Of a stretch of 64,000 nt of DNA, positions 23,721-38,320 are shown piece by piece. The notes beneath the pieces were generated by a model that saw nothing but the letters and a program-made list of their open reading frames with translations, was not told the origin of the DNA and did not search any database. The stretch's first letter is position 1. Each line of letters begins with the position of its first letter. A program made the translations under genes and the position numbers. Origin of the DNA: Apostichopus japonicus (lineage: Eukaryota > Echinodermata > Holothuroidea > Aspidochirotida > Stichopodidae); assembly GCF_037975245.1 (NCBI RefSeq), contig NC_092580.1, positions 31,800,001 to 31,864,000 on the forward strand. The letters are read 5' to 3'.

Positions 23721-26700
23721 TTCCCCCAAACAACTTCACCTTTTACATGGCAGTTGAATTCTACACATTTTGTCCCAAAGATGTTATGCAAGACATTTGC
23801 CCTAACAAGTCCGTTCATAATCCAGGCAGTTTAACCCTGCCCATTTGATAAGCCCTCCTTCCTGTCCCTCAGTGTGACACCACTCTAAATGCCACGAATG
23901 AATTAATACTACGTTGGTGGTATAAATAAACCTGTTTTAATTAAGAGTATTGCTCGTAGTCGACCATGAGAAATTCACCGCATTGTATCATTGACTTCTT
24001 CAACTTTTAAAAGTTGTTGATGTCGAATATATTCAAATTAAATCCTTTGAAGAACAACAACAAGTCATGTGTTTATTCGGTTAATGAGATTTTTCTTTTG
24101 ATGACGATTATCTGAAAAAAAAAACCTATATGTGTGACTGCGAGATGACAATCATTATTGAGAGATGAAACCACCAGGTTCATTGAAAGTTCATCTTTCA
24201 CAATTCTTCAGAATGTATTCTAAACTGTAGTGGCATATGTAACAAGTCATCATTAGTTTGTCTTTGAGCCTTCTTGGTTGAACACATGTACAGAAATCGG
24301 GATTTATCTTTCAAATCGCTGATAAAGATAATAGAACATTATCCCCCCCCCCCAAAAAAAAATTACCATTAGTTCCTTTGATACCACATGCATGTATCAG
24401 GAATGATTTATAGACCAGATAAGATCAAATGAATTCCTAAAGTGTAAATGTATGCACCTTTTATCTGGATATTCAATATTTTTTACCAGAGAACAAACAG
24501 GATTGGAAACAGAGGGCCTGATCAACTAATTCATTTGTTACCGAGAGGACTACTTCACCTGACAGTGTAAACACTCTCCGAACAACTTTCACATATGACC
24601 TTCAGAATTTTCGTGTGGAGCGGCTATCAACTTCAAGCAAAGTGGCAGGCAGTAATATTGTATTTCAAACAGACTATATGGTCTTGTCTCTCTTAGATAG
24701 GAAAGTACGAGCAGCCTTTAATGATCGTCGGCATTGGCTTCAGATATTATTATATTGGCTTCAAATAATGGGCACGGATGTTCCTCCACATTAAACATGC
24801 AATTTTATTAGTTCAAACCTAAAAGCAGTGTTCCTCTCTGATATATTTAGTCACCTTTTTTTAGCTTTCATCAGCATCAGGTGGGTATAGTTTAGAAGGT
24901 CAGAACCACCAGGAAAGAATTTTTGAGAACCTTTTAGCAGTTTTTAACTTGGTAAAATGTAGATGTAAATGTAGATGTAAATGACCTTTGACCTCACAGT
25001 ATGTGTTTGACACTTAGAATATGTTTGAGATGTATTGGAAGCATCAAGCATGTCTAAATGAGTACTGTCGGCCGTTTAGCATTTTGGTCTTTATGCAGTG
25101 CTCCATCCTTATCCTTGGTTGTACTAACACCATATACTATATGGCATTAAGGAACATCAGCTTTTGACAGACATTAGTGACACTACTTATGAGAATATCA
25201 TTAAGTGGTTAGTCGTTACGATCGTTAGCACACAGTGGCTGACCTTCAACGTTTGTTGACCTCCAAATTGTCTGGTCTGCCACAATGTTGACTTATTTCA
25301 TGTACAGTATCATGTGCTAGTCAGTTATCCATCCTTTCTGTCTAACCTTTAAAAAAAATGCCCTAATTTTGGAAACGATAAAAGTTGCCGTCCATTATTG
25401 ATTTCATTCATAAAAATCACCCTGGGTATAAATCGTTATGGTCTGAAACGAGACAGTTTTAATTGCTGGCATTTCTGTTGGGTTTATATTCTGTTTTGTA
25501 TTATAATAGAGCTGCAATAGCCTGCACATTATCATCTCTTTAACAGGTTTGTGCAAATAATTTCTCTCTGTGAGCGGAGGAGTAGGTTGATATCAGTCTC
25601 ACTGTCTGAGTAAATACCCTCTGTTTGTACTTCATTTCCTATTGAGCTAAACTTAGCGCTTATACTCCAGCACAGATGGCAGTATCCCGTAGTGGATTAG
25701 TACCCTGGGTTCAATGTACGATTGGTGTAATTGTTTCGTAAGCACGGAGACGGGCTCCGAGTATGTCGCAGTTCAGGGACGATGTAACCTTTGAAAAACC
25801 TTTAACAGTCCGAGCTGTACATTACTTTCTGACGATAGCAGCGTTGACTAAGTATAGTTTCAATCTGTCATGCTTAATGGGTGGTGCATTTTAAGTTGTT
25901 TTTATTATACACGTTAATTAGATTGCAGTGTAAGTGTAAATTATACTGTTGAAAAAACTCATTTTGGATTGGATTGTTTCAAAACCTAAATTAATCTGGT
26001 AGTTTATAAACATTTGATAATTCACACACATAAAGAAGGGAAAAAAAGCAATTAACAAACAAAACTTCACACTTAGTACAACTTTACAGAAATTTAAATG
26101 ATGTACTAACAATATTTGGTATTAAATTCACATGAACAAGACTGTTTGTCATGTTCAACATTATCAGAGATGTTTTTTAGTATATCCGACTGATTTATCA
26201 AATTTAAGTGAGAAAATGTCTTCTTACTGTCATAGAGTGGCTTTGTCCAAGTAATGACCTGCTTTATAAGAGAAAATAACACTTTCATATATATTTTTTT
26301 AATTTATGCAAATATATATAGCAATATGGGAGGAGTTTCTTTTCTTCTTCTCTTTGTCTGGCTTTATGATTGGTTTAGAATATTATAATGTGGAAAAACT
26401 AACATCATTCCTCCAATCCCACGGTCTCCTCATTCCTCCAATCCCAGGGCCCTCTATGTGATAGAGTGGCACTAGAGCTGCAACACACACTGGACCCATT
26501 GGCATTTGTCTCAGTCTGTACGTTGTTTGATGTAGCATTCAAGCTGTGCAGAACTAGACTTAGATATTGACACGTCTAATTCTGGTCTCATCAATGATGC
26601 CATTTCAAAAATTTCTGCTGGTACTGTATATAAATGATTAAAATTTTGATGAGGTGTGAGTCCCTTTTCATTGAACTTTGAATATTAAGAGAATAGTTAA

Positions 26701-26832
26701 ATATCCTGTCTGCTTCAGCAATAGCTTTATAAAGTTGCACTCAAATGAAAGAACCTTAGTTTTAAACAAAAAGTGTCGTTATGGTGACAACAGCTACAGG
26801 CTTAGCAGCTCTGAAAACAATTGTACGATATA
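23721..26832. other. No gene seen over 3.1 kb
   Basis: Frames are at most 69 codons. A 12-bp unit is repeated at about 24957-24983 (TGTAGATGTAAA) and an 18-bp phrase, CATTCCTCCAATCCCA, occurs twice at about 26407-26448. Nothing else was recognised. Confidence 0.5.
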
Positions 26833-26833
26833 C

Positions 26834-26889
<56 letters not shown>
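26833..26889. repeat. TA microsatellite
   Basis: About 50 bp of alternating TA after an ATACATATG start. It ends about 100 bp before the tRNA-like sequence at 26992. Confidence 0.97.
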
Positions 26890-26890
<1 letters not shown>

Positions 26891-26991
26891 TGTCACCAAA
26901 ACAGAACTAGCATAGTTCAATGCAGTTGACATGTGCCTACAATGTAATTATGATCTTCCTTACCAGTTTCGAGCCTCTGAACATACAATCA

Positions 26992-27112
26992 GCGTCCATA
27001 GCCTAGCTGTTAGGGTGTCCATATATAAAGCGGGAGGCCGGGGTTCGAATCCCGTTGGAGGCTGGAAGTTTTTTTCACTGTTCTGGATTCTCCAACTCAA
27101 TACAATTTCAAT
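26992..27112 (+). repeat. tRNA-derived SINE or tRNA pseudogene
   Basis: At 26992-27062 the sequence folds partly as a tRNA. An A-box-like TAGCCTAGCTG is followed by a perfect B box, GGTTCGAATCC, and the ends GCGTCCA and TGGAGGC pair at six of seven positions. The anticodon stem cannot be drawn, so it is not a working tRNA. About 50 bp of unique tail with a T-run follows and leads directly into a 138-bp TA array, as in a short SINE whose simple tail has expanded. No convincing target duplication was seen. Confidence 0.65.
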
Positions 27113-28499
<1,387 letters not shown>

Positions 28500-29055
28500 T
28501 GAGATATGACTCTTTTAAACATCTGCAGAGGCTCATCAATTATAAAAGTGGCTGGACTAACTAGTCTAGCACACAGACCATTTAATAGGTAAGTTTGTAC
28601 AGCAGCACTACAAAACTCAATACAAAACCATACAAGTTTTAGGCCTCAATTATCAAGTTTACATTGGATTCAATTTGGTAAGGACAAATGTTGTTGGATT
28701 TCATCTAATGGTTTTATCTGCTGTTTTATATGAAGTTACAGATGAGCATGATTTGGTTGAGTTATGATAACTATAAAGAGAATCAATGTACATTAATGTT
28801 TAGGTCTGCACTGAGAAGTTGACATCATCATTACCAGTTTGGCCTAGTAAAGGAGCAAGCCAGTCAAATCAAGACATCTTGAAACTGACTATCTTGAAAA
28901 TCAGAATAGGTACAACAGCAGTATTCAATATTGTTTGTTTGTTGGACAAATCAAGTCTAGGATAAATCAAGTTTGTTGACAAATCAAGTCTAGGACAAAT
29001 CAAGTTTGTTGACAAATCAAGTCTTAAATGCTGCCAGCAGTCATCATGATCATTT
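28500..29055 (+). repeat. Dispersed repeat R1, copy B
   Basis: This matches copy A in order: 'CTCTTTTAAACA', 'GGCTCATCAATTATAAAAGTG' with 'CTAGTCTAGCACACAG', 'GAGTTATGATAACTATAAAG', 'GGTCTGCACTGAGAAGTTG', 'CAAGTCTTAAATGCTGCC'. It contains its own small amplification at 28941-29023. The segment equivalent to the 59-bp unit of copy C is present once. Confidence 0.6.
28941..29023 (+). repeat. 33-34-bp tandem repeat, 2.5 copies
   Basis: Units contain 'GTTGACAAATCAAGTCTAGG' followed by 'ACAAATCAAGTTT'. Each unit is itself made of two related halves sharing ACAAATCAAGT. It lies inside repeat R1 copy B, near its 3' end. Confidence 0.92.
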
Positions 29056-29410
29056 ATGTGGTTAGTAAATTCTTTGACATTCTGTGACATGAATATTTAT
29101 TCTGATGTTAATTTCGGTCATTAGAATATTCATGAGTGCAATTGCACAGTATATTCACGGAGAGGCATTACTCTGATACAGGCTTGTTTAGTGTGAATGG
29201 TTTATATACTTGTAAGTGGCTCTGGTGGATGATCTGTATCCAAAAACATTGTTCATTTAAACAAAGCAACTATTACTGTAAAATCACACAACCAGTATAC
29301 ATGCTATACTATGTCATGCGGCAAGATCAGGAAGATAAAGTGTCTGTGGTATGGGTTGTATGCAAATTAGCCTGGTAAGAGCATGACTACACACATTTGC
29401 ACTTACATAT
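29056..29410. other. No gene seen
   Basis: A 10-bp inverted repeat, CATGAATATT/AATATTCATG, with a long spacer spans about 29088-29131, followed by the 12-bp palindrome GTGCAATTGCAC. No other feature was seen. Confidence 0.5.
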
Positions 29411-29539
29411 ATACTATACTATACTATCTATATATATCTATATCTGTATGTCTGTCTGTCTATCTGTCTGTCTGATGATCGCTCAACGCGTGAAACTCTG
29501 AGTACCAACTACTAGTGTTCCATATATATATATAATATG

Positions 29540-29570
<31 letters not shown>

Positions 29571-29592
29571 GTATATGTATATATATATATAG

Positions 29593-29654
<62 letters not shown>

Positions 29655-29656
29655 TT
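29411..29656. repeat. Compound microsatellite: TCTG/TATC then TA
   Basis: ACTAT and TATC repeats lead into TCTG repeats (about 29445-29475), then 45 bp of unique sequence, then a TA array at 29521-29656 with ATATGTA and AGATATAAA interruptions. Confidence 0.92.
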
Positions 29657-30159
29657 GAAATTGTAGTGAGTTGGACCTAGTTGGCAACCGTATTTGTCAA
29701 GGCCTGTTTCTTGATATGTAGGTCGATATGAGGTCGAGAACCTTACTATCAACAATGTTCAAAACTTGGAAAATTGAGTTGGCAGTGTTTCATTCAATGT
29801 TCTAATATAAACATGTGATCAGGATTCACTCATTCTATTCGTTTCCTGATTTACCATGTATCCTTCTTTACATAACTACTGTACTTTCAATTTCCAAAAT
29901 GAAAACCACATTTATCGTCAAGCTTTATCTTGTGTTGTTACTATCCGTAAGCATTCTGATCAAACCTGGTGGCTGCTCCAGGTGAGCTACGACTTATTTG
30001 AAAGAACCGCAACAAACGGGTTAACTTAAAAGATGATTTTGGGTACACAACTAATTTGATGTGTTGTAGATTGTTAGAAAGAAAGAAAGAAATTGTCCAG
30101 GTTGTATTTCTACCACACTCATAATTTGTGTTAAACGACCCTTTATACAGCTGTCGAGC
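29657..30159. other. No gene seen
   Basis: Unrecognised sequence; the longest frame (76 codons, minus, 29941-30171) has no known motif. Confidence 0.5.
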
Positions 30160-30860
30160 GCCATGAAACACACAGTCCGTATACGGTCAGTTCTTTAGAT
30201 GCAACCGAGAAAATTTGATGGGAACACATTAAGATTGTTACAGCCTTACATTGCATGTTTACAATGTGTACTACAAACTTATCAAAGACAAGTGGTGCTG
30301 AATGTCATCCCAGGGGTGCCTTGTTGTTTCTATGAAAGTGAAAAGCATATGTGTTTGGTTAATGATTAGAATTTATAAAACAATGGATTAACATGCAGAC
30401 CTGGACAGATGAGCTAATTAATCATTAGAATTTATAAAATAATGGATTTACATTCAGACCTGGTCAGATGAGCCGATTAATCATTAGAATTTATAAAACA
30501 ATGAAATAACATACAGACCTGGACAGATGAGCCGATTAATCATTAGAATTGATAAAACAATGGATTAACATTCAGACCTTGTCAGATGAGCCGATTAATC
30601 ATTAGAATTGATAAAACAATGGATTAACATTCAGACCTGGACAGATGAGCCGATTAATCATTAGAATTGATAAAACAATGGATTAACATTCAGACTTGGA
30701 CAGATGAGCCGATTAATCATCAGAATTTATAAAACAATGGATTAACATTCAGACCTGGACAGATGAGAAAATAGATCCTTCACCAGGAGTCCTAAGTTTT
30801 CCTTTTTTCTGACATATCAAGACTAAAATGCTGCCTAAACCCATCCTTTAAATGTAGATT
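30160..30860 (+). repeat. Dispersed repeat R1, copy C, with an internal minisatellite
   Basis: It starts near 'ACACACAGTCC..GGTCAGTTCTTTAGAT' (compare copy A at about 19230-19256) and ends near 'CAAGACTAAAATGCTGCC' plus 'CCATCCTTTA' (compare A at 19580-19618). Between them lie nearly seven copies of a 59-bp unit whose sequence corresponds to the single segment around 'ATTAGAAGTTGTAAAGCAAC' in copy A. Confidence 0.65.
30365..30768 (+). repeat. 59-bp minisatellite, 6.8 copies
   Basis: Unit starts fall at 30365, 30424, 30483, 30542, 30601, 30660 and 30719, exactly 59 bp apart. Each unit begins ATTAGAATT.ATAAAA and ends CAGACCTGGACAGATGAGC plus GATTAATC. Only a few substitutions separate units, so amplification is much more recent than the split of repeat copies A, B and C. 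Confidence 0.97.
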
Positions 30861-33113
<2,253 letters not shown>

Positions 33114-34040
33114 GTTTATTCACTGGTTTGTTAACATCAAATTCAGATTGCATTGCGCATGTATGCAAATAGGTCACATGATAAATGGGTGTCTTCCTCC
33201 ATTACTGTACAGAGATGCTGAAATAAAGCCTAAAGCTGGTTTTAAGTGTGTTATGTTTAGCAAACCTAGAGTGTACATTTTAGCTATGTTATTTTGAAAC
33301 CTTTTTTTTTTGGTTGGGGGGGGGGTGAGGTTAGGGCAACCAACTTTGCTGTCCCACAGCCAAAAAGTTAGATCAGGTTGTCTTAGGGAAAACCAGATAA
33401 AAGAAACTCCTTCAAAATTTGTCCTGTATTTGTTAATATCTATAACTCCTGTTCACTCACAAATTCATAGCTTGATTAAGACATATTGCTTGATGTTGAT
33501 TTATTCTATTTAATAATAAAACAAGGCAAAGGTTGTGCATCGAGCAGTGAAGTATATATCATGGCTTGTCATTTCCTTTTTAAAGTTTCTCTCGTTGAAA
33601 TTAAAATGCATAATTCTGCCTGGAGGTATAGACATGACAAATTTTCCTATGGAAGTGAATTACACATCACCGTACACTGGGTGGCGTGCTTTATATGTGC
33701 GAGATATTGGGAAATGTTTATAGATGATGTGCCTAGAGTTTTTAAATTTATCGCTATGTGAGAATCATCAAGTACAATCGCTACCCAGCTATCATGATAA
33801 TTTATCTGTTGGCAGTCTCGTGATTGTAACTTTGAGTGATGGTTCATATTGTTTCCAGGTATTCCCGTAATCACTGAAGTGGTTTCAAAGTTCTCGTTCT
33901 CTCTCGTCAGTTGAACGGCCGCTAGTGAATGACGCTGCGCTATTTGTAACGTTGACAGGGTTAGCAAACAATCAAAGACCTCTTTTTTTAATGTTCCTAT
34001 TTCCCAGGGACTTTTATGATATCAATAAAGTCAAGCGAAA
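33114..34040. other. No gene seen
   Basis: Frames of up to 106 codons on both strands overlap at 33486-33967; none is recognised. A G-run follows a T-run at about 33303-33327. Confidence 0.45.
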
Positions 34041-34390
34041 GATAACTTGTAGATAACGGAATCTATAAATTGGTAACCTCGCTATATTTATGTTCGTGTC
34101 TTTGTGATGTACGGAATCTAAACAGGTCATGCTAATGTTGTGATGACTAAGAAAATGTACACATGGAGTTGAATATTTGTTTGGGGTGTTGAATATTCAG
34201 ATAACTTGAATATTCAGATAACTTGTAGATAACTTGTAGATAACAGAATCTATAAAGTTGGTAACCTCGCTTTATCTTTGTTCGTGTCTTTGTGAGGTAC
34301 GGTATCAAAACAGGTCATGCTAATGTTGTGGTGACTAAGAAAATGTACACATGGAGTTGAGTATTAGTAAGAGGTGTTGAATATTCATTA
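34041..34390 (+). repeat. Tandem duplication, period 187 bp
   Basis: Copy 1 (34041-34227) and copy 2 (34228-34390) share 'GATAACTTGTAGATAAC', 'GGTAACCTCGCT', 'GTTCGTGTCTTTGTGA', 'ACAGGTCATGCTAATGTTG' and 'AAAATGTACACATGGAGTTG'. The copies are about 90 per cent alike by eye, making this one of the youngest local duplications here. Confidence 0.9.
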
Positions 34391-36337
34391 GGGGGATATT
34401 GAGGTTTTATTTGTTGGGGGTTTGAGGTTATTTCCTCACTGTGTGGAATATACATCAGGAGGGGTGGGGGAGGAATCCACACGGAGAACGCCCGCTAAAA
34501 TCCACAAAAGCACACAGATATCAGCTCAGCCTCTCATTGATGTAAGAGCAACCCAGGCCTGACAAAGGTGGGAGGGGGGCACGGGTTACAGCAAGGGGAA
34601 CGGTCAATAAGGGAGGCCCAGAGATATACGGGATGAACAACAATTTGTCCTCATTTTCAGGTATACTTAAAGGAAACATGAAAATGTTCCAGTTGGGGCC
34701 CGGCTGACTTTTTTCCCCAGGGACAGACCTGTTTTTAGACGCTACTGGAACAGCTTATACATGACCTTCGTAAGTTTGCATAAAACCGCCCATAGAAGAA
34801 GCCCAACATCTATGAAATCAGTATTATTTATCTGTTTCTTGGGCATTTGCTTTCTCTTTCAAACAATTGTGCAAATAAAAAGGGCTGTAGGAAATACTTA
34901 CCTCAAGATCTTCTTACTTCAGAGATGGATATGAAGGAAGCATTCTGTGCATTATAAGTGAGAATGACAGACACAATCGTACACATGTGACAGATATAAT
35001 CGATCGCACCCACATGACAGACATAATTTCGTGATCCAGTTATTCATTAATTATAGAGAATCTTTTCCACCCCAAATTTCACACGTAGCAGTTACTGCAT
35101 TTCCTGCTCTCTGTTAATATTAGGTTATGTTCACTGCAAATACTTGTCAAGGGAAAGTCCCCTGATCACACACTTGTTATCATGAAGAGAATCTAGGGAA
35201 TATTCCTGCCTTTTGGCCGATCCCCCTCCCACCCCAAAATAACAAACTTTCATAGAGTCATGTTTTAACCTTTTACTGTTTATTTGATGGTTAGTTGATA
35301 GTAAGAAATTTAAATTAGGTTTTGTTACTAGGGGGATCAGCCTGATAGTGAATCTTGGTTTAAGAAAACAAAAACTCTATTCCTTTTGGTAAAAAATGCA
35401 ATATTAATGAAATAAAAAGGAATCATTCAAGAAAATCACTTCATCATTTGAAATAATAGACTTCACCAAAGTTTGTAGTATGAACAACAGTTTGCAAGCA
35501 TGCATCTGCCAAATTTACTTTAAATTAAATTCTACTTTAAATTAAATTCTACTTTATATAAAGTCAGCATACTATATTGCCCTTACTGTCACCCCCAGTA
35601 ATATATGTGCGTGGTTGTTATCAGTCCTTTGTTATTGATATTGGAATAAAACCAATTGGAAATATTGCACAGCATTCAAATATCGTAAAAATAAGTTTAT
35701 GATCTTGTAAATTCCAGGATAAATGTTGAAAGCATAATATGCCTAATAGGGTATACTGTACAACATGAAACTAATTTGTTACATTTAATTCGCCATAGGC
35801 TGTTGTGGTGATAGCTACCAGCAGGGGGATACCCAGGGGAATATTACTCTCAGAAGATACTAACTGCGGATGGCTCATTAGAGAAACTGTTTGAGTGACT
35901 TTCACATTAAGTCAAATTTTTGTTATTTTGGGAACATAAAATGTATATAGTCAATTAAAACTATTTCTGGTTTGGCAGGAGTTTCAGGAAATAATGATTG
36001 ATATCATGATATGAATCCCAAAGTTGCCTCCACATGCTGTCTATTAAAATATCCTCAGGCCTCCAGTTATAAATATTATAAATATCAGAATTAATATGTG
36101 CATTGGGGCTTCTCAATTGTACAATGTTGTGACACACTATTACTAATAATGTGGTTTGCAGTATACAAATCAAAATCAACATATATATTGATGCCACTTG
36201 TCCTATGTCTCATCACCACCTCCTGTTCCCCATCCCACCCCACCCCACCCCACCCCACCCCACACCTTACTGATATTGGACCTTTCAATCCAAATTCTCC
36301 TTTCATTTATAGATGACTTTTATAAGCAGTTATAAAA
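34391..36337. other. No gene seen
   Basis: No recognised frame. A 17-bp unit (TCTACTTTAAATTAAAT) is duplicated near 35517-35555, and a CACCC run lies at about 36235-36262. Confidence 0.5.
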
Positions 36338-36563
36338 TCATTCCCAACTGTTTGTTTGTTTCTGTAATTAATTAACAGTAACACCTGTATAATGGAGACA
36401 ACACCAGGGCACCAGGCTAGTATCAGACACAAAGCGGGATGGTTATTAAGCCAAACTATTTTGTATGTTATTGTTTCTGTAATTAATTAACAATCACTGC
36501 TTGTGTTATAGCACAGAAACATAGGCGTAGGAGGTGGGGGGCTGGGGGGGCTGCAGCCCCCCC

Positions 36564-37399
36564 AACCAATCTTTTTGGTGAAATTTCGGGCAATATGCTG
36601 AGAATTTTTCGGGCACCTACTGGAAGAATAATAATTTGCAATGTGTTTTTCATTTTTTTTGGGGGTGAAAATTCGGCAATATGCTGACAATTATTTGGGC
36701 ATCTACTGAAAGAATAATAATTTGCAATGTGTTTTGTCAATTTTTTTGTGAAAGTTCGGGCAATATGCTGAGAATTTTTCAAGCACCTACTGAAAGAAGA
36801 ATAATTTGCAATGTGTTTTTCAAATATTTTGGTAAACAATCGGGCAAATATGCTGAGAATTTTTTCGGGCACGTACTGAAAGAATAATAATTTGCATTTA
36901 TTTTTTTCAATTTTTTTGGTGAAAATTTGGGCAATATGCTGAGCATTTTGCGGGCACCTACCAGTGGCGGAGCGTTCATACAGTCAGAAGGGGCGGATGC
37001 CCCCCTGACGGACTCAAATGGACTGCTGGCGTTCTTTCAGCTTTTTACCACTTTTTACTTATTCGCGATTATTGACTTTTTTTATTGCGCTCTCAAATAC
37101 CTATTGACATTTGTCACATTTTGTTGGTGCAATTTTCTGACAAATGGCGATGACACCTATTTATTCTTTGTTTATCTGCAAATTAGCAAGGCCTGGAAAA
37201 GGTCATTTCTGGCGATCTAGGGAGTATCTTTACTCAAAAAATTTCTGTACGCTCCGCGCCAACCTGTGGTGGCGCTCCGCTTAGATAGTGTCAAAAGCGC
37301 CCCTACAGACCATTCTCTCCACCCACCCCCGACCAATACCCCTAGCTCCGCCACTGGCACCCACTGAAAGAAGAAGAATTTGCAATGTGTTTTTCAATG
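36564..37399 (+). repeat. Five 83-86-bp tandem units inside the outer element
   Basis: Units carry 'GGGCAATATGCTGAGAATTT', 'CGGGCACCTACTGAAAGA' and 'ATAATTTGCAATGTGTTTTT'. Four whole units run from 36564 to about 36898. The fifth is split at GGGCACCTAC by the element at 36962-37356 and resumes at 37357 with GCACCCACTGAAAG. Confidence 0.93.
36962..37356. mobile_element. hAT-type MITE, copy 1 (395 bp)
   Basis: It begins CAGTGGCGGAGC and ends GCTCCGCCACTG, exact 12-bp inverted repeats. The 8-bp flanks GCACCTAC (36954-36961) and GCACCCAC (37357-37364) differ at one base, and both match the intact tandem unit, so the insertion point is certain. Its interior is related to the copies at 54626 and 63626. 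No transposase frame is present. The left subterminal G/C hairpin is partly decayed here. Confidence 0.92.
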
Positions 37400-38320
37400 G
37401 TTAAACTTATATCATTATTATTATCATTATTGTTGTAACGACTTCGCCAATAATTCTAACCAATATGGAAGGGTAATAACACGGAAAATGATTTTATGTT
37501 ATTGGCAGGTGATGTTATAACTGATGGATGCCTATATGATATGCACATTAACATGTTGAATGCGCGTGGAGCGCGTGAAAAAATTGTGGTTATATTTTTC
37601 GGGCAAGTCGTTACAGCCCCCCCAAATCAAATGAGGCTCCTACGCCTATGCAAAGAAATACATGAGGTTACTAGCATCAAATACAAGCATTGTGGTGATA
37701 TCATTTAAACTGTCTGTTGTTTTGTTTTGAGTCATACCTTTGTACCAAGGAATTACATCTGGATACCTTATTAAAAACAAGCAATATCATTCCAAATTGT
37801 TTGTTGTTTGTTTTTGAGTCATACCTTTGTACCAAGAAATACATCTGAATACTTTATTAAAAACAAGCATTACAATTATATATCATTCCAAACTGTTTGT
37901 TTGTTTGTATGTGGTTGTTTTTGTTTTTGTTTGTTTTATTTACCAGAGTCATACCTATACATATTTATAGCAAGGAATCTTTCAAGAAAAACAACACATT
38001 ATGATATCGTTCCAAATGGTCCGTCCGTCTGTTTGTTTGTTTCTGTAATTAATTAACAGTCATCTCTGTACCTACACAGAGAATACATGAGGCTATTTGT
38101 ATCCAACACAAACATTTTGATATCAAACAGAGCTGTTTGTTTGTATCTGTAATGAATTAACAGCGATATCTGCAACACAGAGAATACATGGGGCTATATA
38201 TATCGCATCAAACACAACAATACAACAAAAACTTTTCCAAACTGTCTTAGTGTTCCTTACTAAAGGAGCCATAAACAGTAGCAGGGAATTCATCACGATA
38301 ATCTCATCGAACACACTTGC

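Larger units (their letters stand above)
36520..37650. mobile_element. hAT-type non-autonomous element (outer, 1131 bp)
   Basis: Terminal inverted repeats of at least 14 bp are exact: CATAGGCGTAGGAG at 36520-36533 and CTCCTACGCCTATG at 37637-37650. The flanks CACAGAAA (36512-36519) and CAAAGAAA (37651-37658) form an 8-bp target duplication with one mismatch, the length typical of hAT transposons. Inside the left end is a 20-bp palindrome, a G7 and C7 run around CTGCAG. The interior holds five 83-86-bp tandem units and a second element. Without the insert it is about 728 bp and codes for nothing, so it would need a transposase from elsewhere. Confidence 0.85.
36338..38320 (+). repeat. Old minisatellite (about 90-120-bp units) hosting nested transposons
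   Basis: Diverged units recur on both sides of the transposon at 36520-37650. Landmarks are 'CCAAACTGTTTGTTTGTTTC', 'TGTAATTAATTAACAG', 'GAGTCATACCT', 'GAATACATGAGGCTA' and 'ATATCATTCC'. Unit starts fall near 36340, 36450, 37705, 37793, 37890, 38015, 38127 and 38240. The 36520 element sits inside the second unit, which resumes at 37651 with 'CAAAGAAATACATGAGG'. Confidence 0.75.

Noticed and set aside
26992-27062. Functional tRNA gene
   Set aside because: The A and B boxes are good but no anticodon stem can be formed.
30365-30768. CRISPR array
   Set aside because: The 59-bp units are contiguous with no variable spacers, and the context is eukaryotic; it is a minisatellite.
36483-36979. Repetitive frames on the minus strand (Ala-Asn-Tyr-Tyr-like repeats)
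   Set aside because: They follow from the 83-86-bp tandem array inside the outer transposon, and unit lengths are not all multiples of three.
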